DNA from: an uncultured Christensenella sp. | GTDB lineage: Bacteria > Bacillota > Clostridia > Christensenellales > UBA3700 | Direction: 5' to 3' | Assembly (NCBI GenBank): GCA_910578245.1 | Contig: CAJTPC010000001.1 | Location: forward strand, 100,564-164,563 | Length of the DNA: 64,000 bases | Part shown: one piece after another, positions 8,117-17,544 of the stretch | Position numbering within the stretch: the stretch's first letter is position 1 | How the letters are laid out: the number at the start of each line of letters is the position of its first letter | Translations under genes and position numbers: made by a program | Notes under the pieces: generated by a model | Told to the model about the DNA's origin: nothing | The model's input: the letters and a program-made list of their open reading frames with translations, nothing else | The model's database searches: none

Positions 8117-8902
8117 TTACTGCTTTTTAAGTTCAACTAGAGCGCCATAGTGTAGAATATCAAATTCATTAGGAGCAATACGTTCAAGTAGCGCTCTATG
8201 TTCCTGCTCCCACTTCTCTATCTCTTCCTCGGAAAGCGAGGCGCCGATTCCACGACAAGCCTTCATTCTACCGTTCCAACTTTCACGAGTAAACGGTACT
8301 CTTAAAGTAAATTCCTCGTGATAAACGAGTTCAAAGTTTTCTTTGTAACAATCGGGTACGTCTATCGGGCGTTTCGTCTCTCCTGCGCCACTCCAATTCG
8401 GATTATATTTTAATACAAGGTTTTCACTCGCGCCTGCTATCTTATCTTCAAACGGCAACCACGCCATATATAAAATAAGAATTACCCCACCTCGTTTGAG
8501 CATACGATAAAGTTTAGGCATAACGGTTTTATGGTCAAAATACCAAAAACATTGACAAGCTGTAATTACGTCAAAAGAATTATCGGGAAAACTTAGGTCT
8601 TCCGTCGCTAATGTGTGATAATCTATATTCAAACCCTTTGAAAGGATTTTGGCTTGCTTTATTTGATTTTCTGAAATATCCAGAGCCGTCCACTTTGCTC
8701 CATATTGATACATGTTTCTAGGAAGCACTCCCGTACCCGTTCCAATATCAAGGACAGATTGTCCGCTCACGCATAACTTTCGGTCAATGATCTTTTGATA
8801 AAACTCTTTTGGATAGATATCTCGGAACTTCGCATAATCCAAAGACGTACGCCCCCAATCAAACGGCTTGCCCCCGTCTATATCTTTATTCGTTTTCTTC
8901 AT
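8117..8902 (-). CDS. Class I SAM-dependent methyltransferase
   Basis: 261 residues. The nucleotide-binding motif VLDIGTGTGVLPRNM (about 50-64) is followed by ALDISENQIKQAK, by the motif II/post-I region ATEDLSFPDNSFDVITACQC and by the LKRGGVILI strand, the order seen in UbiE/COQ5-type small-molecule methyltransferases. The substrate cannot be read from the sequence. The gene stands alone, 110 bases after the acetolactate synthase gene on the same strand. It may be a stand-alone detoxification or biosynthetic enzyme. No membrane segment or signal peptide is visible. Confidence 0.8.
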   Translation of the reverse strand: MKKTNKDIDGGKPFDWGRTSLDYAKFRDIYPKEFYQKIIDRKLCVSGQSVLDIGTGTGVLPRNMYQYGAKWTALDISENQIKQAKILSKGLNIDYHTLATEDLSFPDNSFDVITACQCFWYFDHKTVMPKLYRMLKRGGVILILYMAWLPFEDKIAGASENLVLKYNPNWSGAGETKRPIDVPDCYKENFELVYHEEFTLRVPFTRESWNGRMKACRGIGASLSEEEIEKWEQEHRALLERIAPNEFDILHYGALVELKKQ

Positions 8903-9012
8903 ACCAAATCTCCGTAATTACTATTTTATCTAAATATTAAAATTATACAATGATTTACAGTAGGAATCAAAAGGAACGTACAAATTAGTCCAAAAGCGTG
9001 CGCTTTTCATTC

Positions 9013-10731
9013 CTACTCTTTGCCGAACTTAACAGTAGATAAATCTTTACCCGGTAAAATGATGGGATAGACGTTCTCTTCTTCGTCAATCATAAATTCT
9101 AACAAAGTGGGAACGTCTGTTTGTTGTACTGCAAAAGAAAAAGCCTCGTCTACTTCTTCTTTTCTTGTAACTCGTCTATACCTTACTTCATAACTATCCG
9201 CGAGTTTTTGGAAATTGGGAACGTAAGCCGGACATTCTTGCATTGTCGCGCATTGCGTGGGACAACTTACTCTTCGTCTTAGACAGGTGCTTTGATATCT
9301 CTTTCCGTAATACAATTCTTGCCATTGTCTTACGTTGCCAAGCCAACAATTATTCAACAAACATATTATAATAGGCAAGCCGTTGATAACTGCAGTCGCA
9401 AGTTCTTGCGCGTTCATTTGAAAACCGCCGTCGCCTACTATTGCCACAACGGGAGTTTGAGGATTTGCCAACTTGGCTCCTATTGCCGCAGGCAGTCCGA
9501 ATCCCATAGTACCAAAACCGCCAGATGTCAGCAGCCTTCTACGTTCGTTTAGCTTCAAAAACTGCGTAGTCCACAATTGGTTTTGGCCTACATCGGTTGC
9601 GACAATTATATCGTCAAACAAAGTATTTAGTTTTTCAATTATAATTTGCGGATTAAGTTTATCGTTTGCTATCTTGACGGGATACGCCGATTTCAATTCA
9701 TCCAACTCCTTTATCCAGCTAGATAATTCCAGCGATTTTGCGCTTTCCGTCAATAAAGATAATACTGCTCCGGCATCGCCTAATAAAGATATGTCTGCTT
9801 GTACATTTTTAGATATAGTCGAAGGGTCTATATCAATGTGAATAATCTTCGCGTGTTTTGCAAAATCTTGCCTATTTCCTGCAATTCTATCGTTAAACCT
9901 TGTTCCTATTGACAGCAATAAATCACACTTTTCTATTGCGCTATTTGCTCCGAAACTTCCGTGAATGCCTACATTCCCAAAGAATAATGCGCTGTCACTT
10001 GGAATCGCTCCCTTGCCCATAATCGTAGTCACTACTGGAATGCCTGTCAGTTCAACAAATTTGCCCAACTCCTTTTCTGCTTTTGCAATTCTTACTCCGC
10101 CACCCGCCAACAATAATGGACGTTTTGCGCTTTGCAAAGCCTCAATAGTTTCGTTGATTTGGTTGCTTTGTTGTTCTAAAGTTGGCACGGTATCACATAT
10201 CTGTACAAAAGACGGATATTCTTCACTTCCAAGTTGCTGTTGAATATCTTTGGGTATATCGACAAGAACGGCTCCCGGTTTGCCTGATTGCGCAATATAA
10301 AAAGCCTTTTTGATTACCTCGCCCAACTCTTCTCGACTGCGTACTGTAATCGCATACTTCGTAACGCTCTTAACCATATCTACTATGTCTGCTTCTTGAA
10401 AAGCGTCCTTGCCGATAAGTGAAGTAACGACTTGCCCTGTAAAACATACAAGCGGAACTGCGTCATAATTTGCAGTCGCAATCGCCGTAACGAGATTCGT
10501 AGCGCCCGGTCCGCTTGTAACAAGACACACACCCGGCTTGCCACTTGATCTCGCATAGCCGTCGGCTGCGTGCGCTAGCCCTTGTTCATGTCTTGGCAAT
10601 ATCATATTTATTGAATTGTCATTGTACAATTCGTCTAATATATCAATAATCTGCCCGCCTGGGTATGCGAATAGAACTTCTACTTTTTCCTCTTTTAATG
10701 CTTTTACAAACAACTGCGCTCCCGTAATCAT
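9013..10731 (-). CDS. ilvB: Acetolactate synthase, catalytic (large) subunit
   Basis: 572 residues, full length for this thiamine-diphosphate enzyme, which condenses two pyruvates to acetolactate (or pyruvate with 2-oxobutyrate) for branched-chain amino acids. Visible marks: FAYPGGQIIDILDEL with PRHEQGLAHAADGYAR carrying the catalytic glutamate, VTSGPGATNLVT, the central domain, and the cofactor motif GDGGFQMNAQELATA...NN. A cysteine-rich insertion at about 480-500 (CLRRRVSCPTQC, then ECP) replaces the usual short link; I believe some Clostridia enzymes share it. No small regulatory subunit is adjacent. The ATG overlaps the stop of a TetR-type gene (ATGA), so expression is tied to that regulator. 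Anabolic IlvB and fermentative AlsS roles cannot be separated here. Confidence 0.88.
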   Translation of the reverse strand: MITGAQLFVKALKEEKVEVLFAYPGGQIIDILDELYNDNSINMILPRHEQGLAHAADGYARSSGKPGVCLVTSGPGATNLVTAIATANYDAVPLVCFTGQVVTSLIGKDAFQEADIVDMVKSVTKYAITVRSREELGEVIKKAFYIAQSGKPGAVLVDIPKDIQQQLGSEEYPSFVQICDTVPTLEQQSNQINETIEALQSAKRPLLLAGGGVRIAKAEKELGKFVELTGIPVVTTIMGKGAIPSDSALFFGNVGIHGSFGANSAIEKCDLLLSIGTRFNDRIAGNRQDFAKHAKIIHIDIDPSTISKNVQADISLLGDAGAVLSLLTESAKSLELSSWIKELDELKSAYPVKIANDKLNPQIIIEKLNTLFDDIIVATDVGQNQLWTTQFLKLNERRRLLTSGGFGTMGFGLPAAIGAKLANPQTPVVAIVGDGGFQMNAQELATAVINGLPIIICLLNNCWLGNVRQWQELYYGKRYQSTCLRRRVSCPTQCATMQECPAYVPNFQKLADSYEVRYRRVTRKEEVDEAFSFAVQQTDVPTLLEFMIDEEENVYPIILPGKDLSTVKFGKE

Positions 10732-11303
10732 AACGCTATCCCTCCAATGAGCGATTTGACCGTTGAATCGATATACTTCATCCGTTCTAAATCAAATAAA
10801 TTATTGCCGAACGATGAAGAAAGAAAAGTAAATCCAAACGTAGCGGACAATATCGTTGACGCTACTGCGTTGCAGTCTATATCTCTTATTTTGCCTTTGT
10901 TCTTCATTTCGCACAAATAGTCTGTCAACGCACGAAGAAAAGTTTGAGGTATATCCATAATTAACGGCGCAGTTTGCGGATAAATTTGTGGCGAACGCAA
11001 ACCTATTGACAAGCGAACGAATTGAGGCGTAACTTCTTTCATATAGTTTGCCATAAACATTTTCAAATCGCTTTCAATATCCCATTTTATATCTGCAAAC
11101 GTCTCTAACGTAATGTTGGGGCGATATTGAGGCAATTCCATTCCCGCAATGACTATTTCTTTTTTCTCTTTGAATTTACGAAAAATCGTACATTCATTTA
11201 CGCCCGCTTTTTCAGCAATATCTTTTGTCGTTGCGCCGGTATATCCCCTTTCAAGAATGATTTCCATCATCGCATCAATTATCTTTTTGCTTGTCTTGTC
11301 CAT
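10728..11303 (-). CDS. TetR-family transcriptional regulator
   Basis: 191 residues. The N-terminus has the TetR helix-turn-helix (KKIIDAMMEIILERGY, then TTKDIAEKAGVNECTIFRKFKEKKEIV); the remainder is the variable helical ligand-binding domain. I use the ATG preceded by GGAG (11309-11312), because the upstream ATG in frame lies inside the operator palindrome and would add eleven residues unlike the family. The gene overlaps the acetolactate synthase start, and a perfect palindrome covers the transcription start, so it most likely represses its own operon. The ligand is unknown; given the partner, a branched-chain or pyruvate-related metabolite is possible. Confidence 0.88.
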   Translation of the reverse strand: MDKTSKKIIDAMMEIILERGYTGATTKDIAEKAGVNECTIFRKFKEKKEIVIAGMELPQYRPNITLETFADIKWDIESDLKMFMANYMKEVTPQFVRLSIGLRSPQIYPQTAPLIMDIPQTFLRALTDYLCEMKNKGKIRDIDCNAVASTILSATFGFTFLSSSFGNNLFDLERMKYIDSTVKSLIGGIAL

Positions 11304-11314
11304 ACTATTCTCCA

Positions 11315-11338
11315 AAATGCAAGTGTTCACTTGCATTT
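11315..11338. promoter_or_regulatory. TetR operator palindrome
   Basis: AAATGCAAGTG and CACTTGCATTT are perfect 11-base arms around TT. The site begins immediately downstream of the -10 box, so a bound dimer would block transcription initiation of the TetR-acetolactate synthase operon. Confidence 0.75.
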
Positions 11339-11367
11339 ATTTTAACAGGAAAAAAAGATATTGTCAA
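11339..11367 (-). promoter_or_regulatory. Promoter of tetR-acetolactate synthase operon
   Basis: Minus-strand TTGACA, a 17-base spacer, then TAAAAT, adjoining the palindromic operator. Confidence 0.7.
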
Positions 11368-11433
11368 GTACTAAAAAAACTTGAATGATATTTTTTAGAA
11401 ACCAAAAGGCATTTTTATTCACTGTCAATAACC

Positions 11434-11453
11434 AAAAACCTGCAAAAGCAGGT
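11434..11453 (-). terminator. Intrinsic terminator after the GNAT gene
   Basis: On the minus strand ACCTGC, loop TTTT and GCAGGT are followed by TTTT, five bases beyond the stop codon of the upstream GNAT gene. Confidence 0.7.
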
Positions 11454-11458
11454 ATTTC

Positions 11459-12262
11459 TTATTTTTCTAGAACAATCAAAATCATATTAGAAGTGATCTT
11501 TTTCGATTGGTTTTTAACTCTATATCCTAAACTCATATATAAGCGCAAAAGATGTCTTTCCTGCAAAATCGTTTCCACCACCCAACCTGTAGATCCGTGA
11601 ATATTTTCTGCTGATTTTATTGCCGAACGCGCGTAACCTTTTAGCCTATACTTCGGCATAATGAATATTTGAGCAAGTCGTTTCTTCTCTTGGGACTTTG
11701 AATCAACGACCCTTATTACGCCTACCGTCTGTTCTTCTGCCTTTATAAAATAGTGATAAGTATTGGGATCTTCTAATCTCGACTTTACTTTGTCAAGCGT
11801 CTCATTAGCCGGCGAGGTTTCGTAGTCCCCGTACTTTTGTAATAATTCGGCTAAAGCAATCTCTTGCATTTCCCATATAATTTGAGCGTCGCTAACGTTT
11901 GCCTCGACAAATTGCGCTGAGACATCTCTTTTGGCATTATTTTCGCAATTACGTTGTTCACTTTTTAATCCGCAAGATACGGAATCAATAAACTCATCAA
12001 AGTCTTTTCCCGTAGGCGAACTTTCTTTCTTTAAGTCCCTATATATTCTTTTTGCTGTGATTACCGCATCTTTAGTCTGAAATATCCTTGAGCAAATTCC
12101 TATCACTACGACGTCGAATATTATCAAAGCTACGGCTACTTTGACTATGACATTTTGAATATCTGCCGCCACGAAAATGCTTATTACACACAATGCAAAG
12201 CCCGCTATACCAATTACGGTTCCAATTATTCCTATTAGTTTTCTTAGCTTTTCTTTGTTCAT
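11459..12262 (-). CDS. Membrane-anchored GNAT-type acetyltransferase
   Basis: 267 residues. Two hydrophobic segments (about 8-30 and 36-58) are followed by a charged linker and a C-terminal GNAT-like domain: VIRVVDSKSQEKKRLAQIFIMPKYRLKGYARSAI carries the beta4 strand and a variant acetyl-CoA loop (R-x-K-G-Y-A rather than Q-x-x-G-x-G/A). GNAT enzymes transfer an acetyl group from acetyl-CoA to amines. The membrane anchor is unusual and suggests action on a membrane or envelope substrate. The gene is last in a same-strand series from metY to here, with a terminator directly after it; the 115-base gap upstream leaves co-transcription uncertain. Confidence 0.6.
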   Translation of the reverse strand: MNKEKLRKLIGIIGTVIGIAGFALCVISIFVAADIQNVIVKVAVALIIFDVVVIGICSRIFQTKDAVITAKRIYRDLKKESSPTGKDFDEFIDSVSCGLKSEQRNCENNAKRDVSAQFVEANVSDAQIIWEMQEIALAELLQKYGDYETSPANETLDKVKSRLEDPNTYHYFIKAEEQTVGVIRVVDSKSQEKKRLAQIFIMPKYRLKGYARSAIKSAENIHGSTGWVVETILQERHLLRLYMSLGYRVKNQSKKITSNMILIVLEK

Positions 12263-12377
12263 ATTTACAGATTTCCGTTTACTATTTCGTTTTTAATATA
12301 AAAACATATTGTTTTTCAAATATAAAGTGATTTGATTTACGCGCAAATATAAAATACCTGCGAATTGCATATATTCT

Positions 12378-13037
12378 TCATTCTTTGTATCCATTTATAA
12401 CGGCAGTTGCCCAATTGAGCAACAACTTTGACATTTCCTCGAATTTCACGATTGCGCCGTTCTGCAAATTTTGCGCGGTTTCTAAAATAGCAGAAGGCGG
12501 ATTAATTGCTTTTTGTAATTCTATCTTAGACTTAATATACTTATCGGTTTCATAAAAATAAATAGCTTGTATGACAAAGACGGATGATTTATATAACGAA
12601 CGCAGAATACCTTCGTTTTTCTCGTGTACAAAGTTGTGAACGCAGGCGTGATACACATTACATGCGCCTACTCTTATCGCGCGTCTTACGGCTGACTTGT
12701 CTATCTTGTCAAGTAGCGCGTCAAGCGTTCCTTTTATCGGCGTTGTATCGTAATAGAATTGAAAGAGGTCAGAAGACTCCCAATTCAAAAGTTCGTCTTT
12801 CCCAGAAATAAAGCCGCAAATTAAATCTCTGTTAGGTAAAGTATCGAGCATATCCCGATATATTTTTAGATCGTTTATACGCAACTCATCGAGAATAACG
12901 ACCGCGTCTATATCGCTTTTGTCAGTTGCCTCTCCTCTACCGTAACTTCCCTGTAAACCAATAAACCATACGCGATTAGCAAATGTCTGTCGAAGTTTTT
13001 CAGTAAAAGCATTTATCCAAGTATTAATATCAATCAT
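12378..13037 (-). CDS. Nucleotidyltransferase-fold protein
   Basis: 219 residues. GSYGRGEATDKSDIDAVVIL (about 29-48) is the signature of the polymerase-beta-type nucleotidyltransferase fold: GS, then a D-x-D metal pair. The C-terminal half is helical, as in aminoglycoside adenylyltransferases and minimal nucleotidyltransferases. It may transfer AMP to a small molecule or protein. I would not call it a resistance enzyme without biochemical data. It lies between a GyrI-like gene and the GNAT gene, all on the minus strand, a neighbourhood of small-molecule modification and binding proteins. Confidence 0.7.
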   Translation of the reverse strand: MIDINTWINAFTEKLRQTFANRVWFIGLQGSYGRGEATDKSDIDAVVILDELRINDLKIYRDMLDTLPNRDLICGFISGKDELLNWESSDLFQFYYDTTPIKGTLDALLDKIDKSAVRRAIRVGACNVYHACVHNFVHEKNEGILRSLYKSSVFVIQAIYFYETDKYIKSKIELQKAINPPSAILETAQNLQNGAIVKFEEMSKLLLNWATAVINGYKE

Positions 13038-13080
13038 TCTTTAACTTCCTTTGAGTATTTTGAGGTTTATTAAAAACTTT

Positions 13081-13713
13081 TTATGCCTTTTTTATCGGGT
13101 GTCTTATTACGGTTTTTAATTTGCTAATATCGCATTTGCGCGGGTCGCTTAAATATATCTCATGATGATAGCGCTTTTGGTTGATATCCAATTCATAGCC
13201 GTTTACTTGCATATATTCATGCATAAGAGCGACAGTTTTAGGTTCGTCGTCGTAGGAACCTATATGCATGCATTGAACGCAAATGCCCTCGTCATAGGTT
13301 AAAAATTCCACATTGGAAAAGTCAGTTTTTTTCTTATTAGTCGCTTCTTTAATTGCCCAATCAAAGTCGTCTTTAGTCACGAAATCCGGTAAGCGGATAA
13401 GCGAAATAAAGTTAAATCCGTCTTTATTTGCATAGTCAACGGTATAAGAGTCTTCTTGCCACCAAAAGCCTTCAAGCGGCGGAACGACATACTCGAAATA
13501 TCCGTCTATTTTATGCGAGCCTTTATAGCTCATCTTTATGGTAAACGCTATTGCATACAAAAGCGCGATTGAGTTTTTGTATGCGCCGTTCTCGTCGTTG
13601 GGATTACCTTTGCCTCGCACCGCTATGTAATTCATTATTGGTAAACTCACGATAGACGGCGTGTTTTTGGGCAAATAAAATTCTTTGTATTCTTTTTTAT
13701 AATCAAATGCCAT
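13081..13713 (-). CDS. GyrI-like small-molecule-binding protein
   Basis: 210 residues matching stand-alone GyrI-like (SOUL/AraC effector-binding fold) proteins: an opening MAFDYKKEYKEFYLPK followed by IVSLPIMNYIAVRGKGNPND, VVPPLEGFWW in the middle, and EICVQCMHIGSYDDEP-like HIG and DEP elements in the second half (GICVQCMHIGSYDDEPKTVA). These proteins bind or hydrolyse small hydrophobic compounds. No DNA-binding domain is attached. The gene lies 13 bases after tcdA and probably shares its transcript. Confidence 0.75.
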   Translation of the reverse strand: MAFDYKKEYKEFYLPKNTPSIVSLPIMNYIAVRGKGNPNDENGAYKNSIALLYAIAFTIKMSYKGSHKIDGYFEYVVPPLEGFWWQEDSYTVDYANKDGFNFISLIRLPDFVTKDDFDWAIKEATNKKKTDFSNVEFLTYDEGICVQCMHIGSYDDEPKTVALMHEYMQVNGYELDINQKRYHHEIYLSDPRKCDISKLKTVIRHPIKKA

Positions 13714-13726
13714 AAATACCTCTCTT

Positions 13727-14458
13727 TTACTTACTTTTCCCTACGCCCGTTAAATCTTTTATTACCTCGCCTGCGATAATTAGTCCTACGACTGACGGAA
13801 CGAAGGCGTTACTGCCGGGGATTTCTCGCCTTGCGCTATCTTGATTATCTATCTCTAAATCTTCGATAGGCTTAATTGGCTCTTCTTTTGAATAGACGAC
13901 TTTGAGGGAATTGATACCACGCTTTTTGAGTTCTCTACGCATGACCTTGGCGAGCGGACAAACAGAAGTCTTGTATATATCCGCTACCTCAAAAGCTGTC
14001 GGGTCGAGTTTATTTCCCGCGCCCATAGAACTTATGACGGGAGTATTGCATTTCTTAGCATTCTCAACAATGGTAAGTTTTCCGGTAACGGTATCTATCG
14101 CGTCCACAACGTAATCGTACAAAGTAAAGTCAAACTCGGCTTGAGTTTGTGGCATATAAAAAGTTTTATAAACGTTTACTTTGCAGTTGGGATTGATTTG
14201 CGCAATGCGCTCCGCCTCAACGTCCACTTTGTACCTACCTATTGTATTGTGCGTCGCGATTATCTGACGGTTTATATTTGTTAAACAAACCTTGTCGTTG
14301 TCGATAATATCGATAGCCCCCACGCCAGATCGCGCAAGAGCCTCAACCGTATATCCGCCTACACCGCCAATTCCAAATACAGCTACGCGCGATTTTGAAA
14401 GTCGCTCCATTGCTTCTTTGCCAAACATCAACTGAGTTCTTGAAAATTCCTTGAGCAT
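13727..14458 (-). CDS. tcdA: tRNA threonylcarbamoyladenosine dehydratase (E1-like, ThiF family)
   Basis: 243 residues. The ATP-binding Rossmann motif AVFGIGGVGGYTVEALARSGVG (about 29-50), DNDKVCLTNINRQ and DAIDTVTGKL are typical of MoeB/ThiF/E1-like adenylating enzymes, and RQIIATHNTIGRYKVDV plus the late PGSNAFVPSVVGLIIAGEVI fit the TcdA/CsdL branch. TcdA dehydrates t6A to cyclic t6A at position 37 of ANN-decoding tRNAs. It follows the Rrf2 gene by 30 bases on the same strand. A ThiF-like sulfur-carrier activator is the main alternative, but the C-terminal pattern favours TcdA. Confidence 0.8.
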   Translation of the reverse strand: MLKEFSRTQLMFGKEAMERLSKSRVAVFGIGGVGGYTVEALARSGVGAIDIIDNDKVCLTNINRQIIATHNTIGRYKVDVEAERIAQINPNCKVNVYKTFYMPQTQAEFDFTLYDYVVDAIDTVTGKLTIVENAKKCNTPVISSMGAGNKLDPTAFEVADIYKTSVCPLAKVMRRELKKRGINSLKVVYSKEEPIKPIEDLEIDNQDSARREIPGSNAFVPSVVGLIIAGEVIKDLTGVGKSK

Positions 14459-14488
14459 TTTGAATCTATCCTTTATGTTTTGCTTACA

Positions 14489-14944
14489 TTACAGCGATGC
14501 GTCTAAAAACGACTTGTCGATTTTCTTTTCCGGATCGATTTCGTCTTGCATAAGATCTTTAACTGTGATACCGTCAAAATATTCGTCTATCAGCGTTTTA
14601 AGATTTCTCCACATTTTAATAGTACGGCAATTGTCTACTCTATCGCAGACTTTAGCTCCGCATTCCAGGCAAGCGACCGGAGCGAGGTCACCCTCGACAA
14701 GTCTTAAAATTTCGCCTACGGTATACTCTTCCGGTCTTCTTGTAAGCCTATAGCCTCCGCCTTTGCCGTGTATACCGTCTACGATATTGTTCTGCTTCAA
14801 TACCGGCAAAATGTGTTCCAAATATTTATGCGACAGCCCTTGCCTTTGCGCAACGCTCTTCATGGGTATATAACCCCCGTTGTCATTCTCGGCGAGGTCG
14901 ATAATAATTCTCAGCGCATATCTTCCCTTGGTAGAAATTGTCAT
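14489..14944 (-). CDS. Rrf2-family regulator, CymR/IscR-like
   Basis: 151 residues from MTISTKGRYALRIIIDLA, the standard Rrf2 N-terminus; the longer frame upstream has no family support and AGGACGG precedes this ATG. The winged helix continues with IPMKSVAQRQGLSHKYLEHILPVLKQNNIVDGIHGKGGGYRLTR. Cys106/Cys109-type residues (ACLECGAKVCDRVDNC) resemble the cluster-binding region of IscR-type members. CymR proteins repress cysteine-synthesis genes in complex with CysK; here cysK and metY lie directly upstream on the same strand, which strongly suggests a cysteine regulator, though the iron-sulfur-type cysteines leave an IscR-like role open. Confidence 0.85.
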   Translation of the reverse strand: MTISTKGRYALRIIIDLAENDNGGYIPMKSVAQRQGLSHKYLEHILPVLKQNNIVDGIHGKGGGYRLTRRPEEYTVGEILRLVEGDLAPVACLECGAKVCDRVDNCRTIKMWRNLKTLIDEYFDGITVKDLMQDEIDPEKKIDKSFLDASL

Positions 14945-15001
14945 TATAATCCGTCCTATCGTGTTATTTATAAGAATACTTTTTGTTTCTCTCAACTTTT
15001 T

Positions 15002-15082
15002 ATCCGCTGTCTGTCCTTAAAGGATATAATTTTATTTATAAAATCGCAATTTAGATATATTCTTTTAGGAACGACAGCGGAT
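15002..15082. repeat. Long-range inverted repeat between cysK and the Rrf2 gene
   Basis: ATCCGCTGTC (15002-15011) and GACAGCGGAT (15073-15082) are perfect 10-base arms about 60 bases apart, enclosing a smaller palindrome TCCTTAAAGGA. On the minus strand the structure would form in the message between cysK and the regulator gene. It might be an attenuator or processing site separating their expression; no clear T run follows it. Confidence 0.45.
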
Positions 15083-15089
15083 ATTACTA

Positions 15090-16022
15090 TTAATCTGCAA
15101 ACAGCGCCGTGGACAGATATCTGTCGCCCGTGTCCGGCAAAAGTACCACTATTGTCTTGCCGGCGTTCTCCGGACGCTTCGCTAGTTGTATCGCCGCATG
15201 CGTTGCCGCTCCCGAAGATATACCTACCAGCACTCCCTCGGTCTTGCCTATCAATTTACCGGTAGCAAAAGCGTCTTCGTTGGATACTGGGAAAATCTCA
15301 TCATATATCTTAGTATTAAGTACTTCAGGTACGAATCCTGCGCCTATGCCCTGTATCTTGTGAGCGCCCGCAATTCCTGTGGACAACACTGCCGAAGTAG
15401 CCGGTTCGACTGCCACTACTTTAACGGCAGGTTTCTTAGACTTGAGATATTCTCCTACTCCGCTAATCGTACCGCCTGTGCCTACGCCTGCGACAAATAT
15501 ATCAACTTCTCCGTCAGTGTCCTCAAATATCTCGGGGCCGGTTGTTGCTATGTGCGCCTGTGGGTTTGCCGGATTGACAAACTGTCCTGCAATAAAACTG
15601 TCGGGCGTTTCTTTCGCCAGTTCTTCCGCCTTGGCGATTGCGCCTTTCATACCCTTAGCTCCATCGGTAAGCACAAGTTCTGCGCCGTACGCTTTCATGA
15701 TTTGTCTGCGCTCTACAGACATAGTTTCGGGCATTACGATAATTATTCTATATCCTCTTGCCGCCGCTACAGACGCTAAACCTATACCGGTATTACCCGA
15801 AGTTGGCTCGATAATAACGGAATTGGGTTTAAGTTTGCCCGACTTCTCCGCCTCGTCAATCATAGCCTTGGCTATTCTGTCCTTGACGGAACCTGCCGGA
15901 TTGAAGTACTCAAGTTTTGCAAGTATTCTAGCTTTTAGATTGTATTGTTTTTCTATGCGCGTCAACTCCAAAAGCGGAGTTCTTCCTATAAGTTGATCAG
16001 CTGAAGTATAAATCTTTGACAT
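15090..16022 (-). CDS. cysK: Cysteine synthase A (O-acetylserine sulfhydrylase)
   Basis: 310 residues, the family's normal length. It makes cysteine from O-acetylserine and sulfide with pyridoxal phosphate. The sequence shows [24 protein letters not shown] with the cofactor lysine, the phosphate loop [32 protein letters not shown] and [10 protein letters not shown] near the end. [20 protein letters not shown] [10 protein letters not shown] matches the CysK rather than CysM pattern. It is 17 bases downstream of metY and precedes the Rrf2 regulator gene, so it is probably both an operon member and, by analogy with CymR-CysK, a co-regulator. Cytoplasmic. Confidence 0.95.
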   Translation of the reverse strand: MSKIYTSADQLIGRTPLLELTRIEKQYNLKARILAKLEYFNPAGSVKDRIAKAMIDEAEKSGKLKPNSVIIEPTSGNTGIGLASVAAARGYRIIIVMPETMSVERRQIMKAYGAELVLTDGAKGMKGAIAKAEELAKETPDSFIAGQFVNPANPQAHIATTGPEIFEDTDGEVDIFVAGVGTGGTISGVGEYLKSKKPAVKVVAVEPATSAVLSTGIAGAHKIQGIGAGFVPEVLNTKIYDEIFPVSNEDAFATGKLIGKTEGVLVGISSGAATHAAIQLAKRPENAGKTIVVLLPDTGDRYLSTALFAD

Positions 16023-16039
16023 GGTAAGTTCCTCCTCAA

Positions 16040-17329
16040 TTATTTAACTGATGCAAATCCATTCTCGAGATCTGCAATAATATCGTCGATATGCTCCGTG
16101 CCGATTGACAAACGAATGGTATTTTGCTTGATACCTTGATCGGCAAGTTCTTCTTCAGTAAGCTGGCTGTGCGTGGTCGTAGCCGGATGAATCACAAGGC
16201 TCTTGACGTCTGCAACGTTGGCAAGCAACGAGAATATTTTAAGGTTGTCTATAAACTTATGCGCTTCCTTTGCTCCGCCCTTAATCTCAAATGTGAAAAT
16301 AGAACCGCCGCCGTTTGGGAAATACTTCTCGTAAAGAGCGTGATCGGGATGGTCGGGTAAAGAAGGATGATTGACCTTCTCTACGAGAGGATGCTTTGTT
16401 AGGTACTCTATTACCTTCTTGGTGTTCTCCGCATGACGCTCAATCCGCAAAGATAGAGTTTCCGTACCTTGCAATAGCAAGAAAGCCGAGAACGGCGAAA
16501 GAGTTGCGCCTGTATCGCGAAGTAAGACTGCTCTGATATAAGTGACGAACGCCGTAGGACCGACCGCATCTACGAAAGATATGTTGTGATAAGAGGGGTT
16601 TGCGTCTGCAATAGCAGGATACTTACCCGACGCTTTCCAATCAAACTTACCAGAATCGACAATTACTCCGCCGAGCGTAGTTCCGTGACCGCCTATAAAT
16701 TTGGTAGCCGAGTGTACGACGATATCTGCGCCGTGCTCTATAGGACGAATGAGATACGGCGTACCGAAAGTATTGTCTACGACTAGCGGTAATCCGCGCT
16801 TATGAGCAAGCTCTGCCAAAGCGTCGATATCGGGAATATCGCTGTTTGGATTGCCAAGCGTTTCGATATAAATAGCTCTGGTATTTTTCTTTATGGCTTT
16901 TTCTACTTCTTTAAGATTGTGAATATCCACGAAAGTAGTACTTATTCCAAAATTGGTAAGCGTGTGCGCAAGAAGATTATAGCTTCCGCCATATATCGTC
17001 TTTTGCGCTACGAAGTGACCGCCGTTCTGACCGAGAGCCTGCAAAGTATATGTGATAGCGGCCGCGCCAGAAGCGAGAGCCAAGCCCGCTGCGCCGCCCT
17101 CAAGGGCTGATATTCTTTGCTCAAAGACGTCTTGAGTGGAGTTGGTCAAACGACCGTATATGTTTCCCGCGTCTGCCAGTCCGAATCTAGCTGCCGCGTG
17201 AGCGGAATTCTTAAAAACGTAAGAAGTTGTTTGATATATAGGAACCGCTCTTGCGTCCGTTGCTGGATCGGGCTGTTCTTGACCTACGTGAAGTTGAAGC
17301 GTTTCAAATTTATATTTATGCTTAGACAT
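16040..17329 (-). CDS. metY: O-acetylhomoserine aminocarboxypropyltransferase (sulfhydrylase)
   Basis: 429 residues, the length of MetY rather than the shorter cystathionine synthases (about 380). It uses sulfide and O-acetylhomoserine to make homocysteine. Family marks: [63 protein letters not shown] and the pyridoxal-phosphate lysine in [18 protein letters not shown]. First gene of the metY-cysK unit, with a strong promoter about 215 bases upstream, leaving a long leader. It competes with CysK for sulfide, so joint control by the downstream Rrf2 regulator makes sense. Confidence 0.93.
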   Translation of the reverse strand: MSKHKYKFETLQLHVGQEQPDPATDARAVPIYQTTSYVFKNSAHAAARFGLADAGNIYGRLTNSTQDVFEQRISALEGGAAGLALASGAAAITYTLQALGQNGGHFVAQKTIYGGSYNLLAHTLTNFGISTTFVDIHNLKEVEKAIKKNTRAIYIETLGNPNSDIPDIDALAELAHKRGLPLVVDNTFGTPYLIRPIEHGADIVVHSATKFIGGHGTTLGGVIVDSGKFDWKASGKYPAIADANPSYHNISFVDAVGPTAFVTYIRAVLLRDTGATLSPFSAFLLLQGTETLSLRIERHAENTKKVIEYLTKHPLVEKVNHPSLPDHPDHALYEKYFPNGGGSIFTFEIKGGAKEAHKFIDNLKIFSLLANVADVKSLVIHPATTTHSQLTEEELADQGIKQNTIRLSIGTEHIDDIIADLENGFASVK

Positions 17330-17544
17330 TGTTATATCTCCTTGATTATCTTAATTGATTTATATTATTATTTTTGTTGTTGGTTCTTTATTGGTTTGCT
17401 ACTAGCCTCTTTCGGCTTTTAACATCGCCACATTCGTCCAAAACGAAAATTTTCTCTGACAAGTTTCTCAAAATAGTTTAGCATTTTTACCTTCCTTACA
17501 AAAAAATAAAAGAACTAACTTCTTTTACTTTTGAGATTGATATA

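Noticed and set aside
17330..17544. A T-box or SAM riboswitch in the metY leader
   Set aside because: I looked for the T-box AGGGTGG-type motif and a SAM-I core with its terminator and found neither; only a weak hairpin is present.
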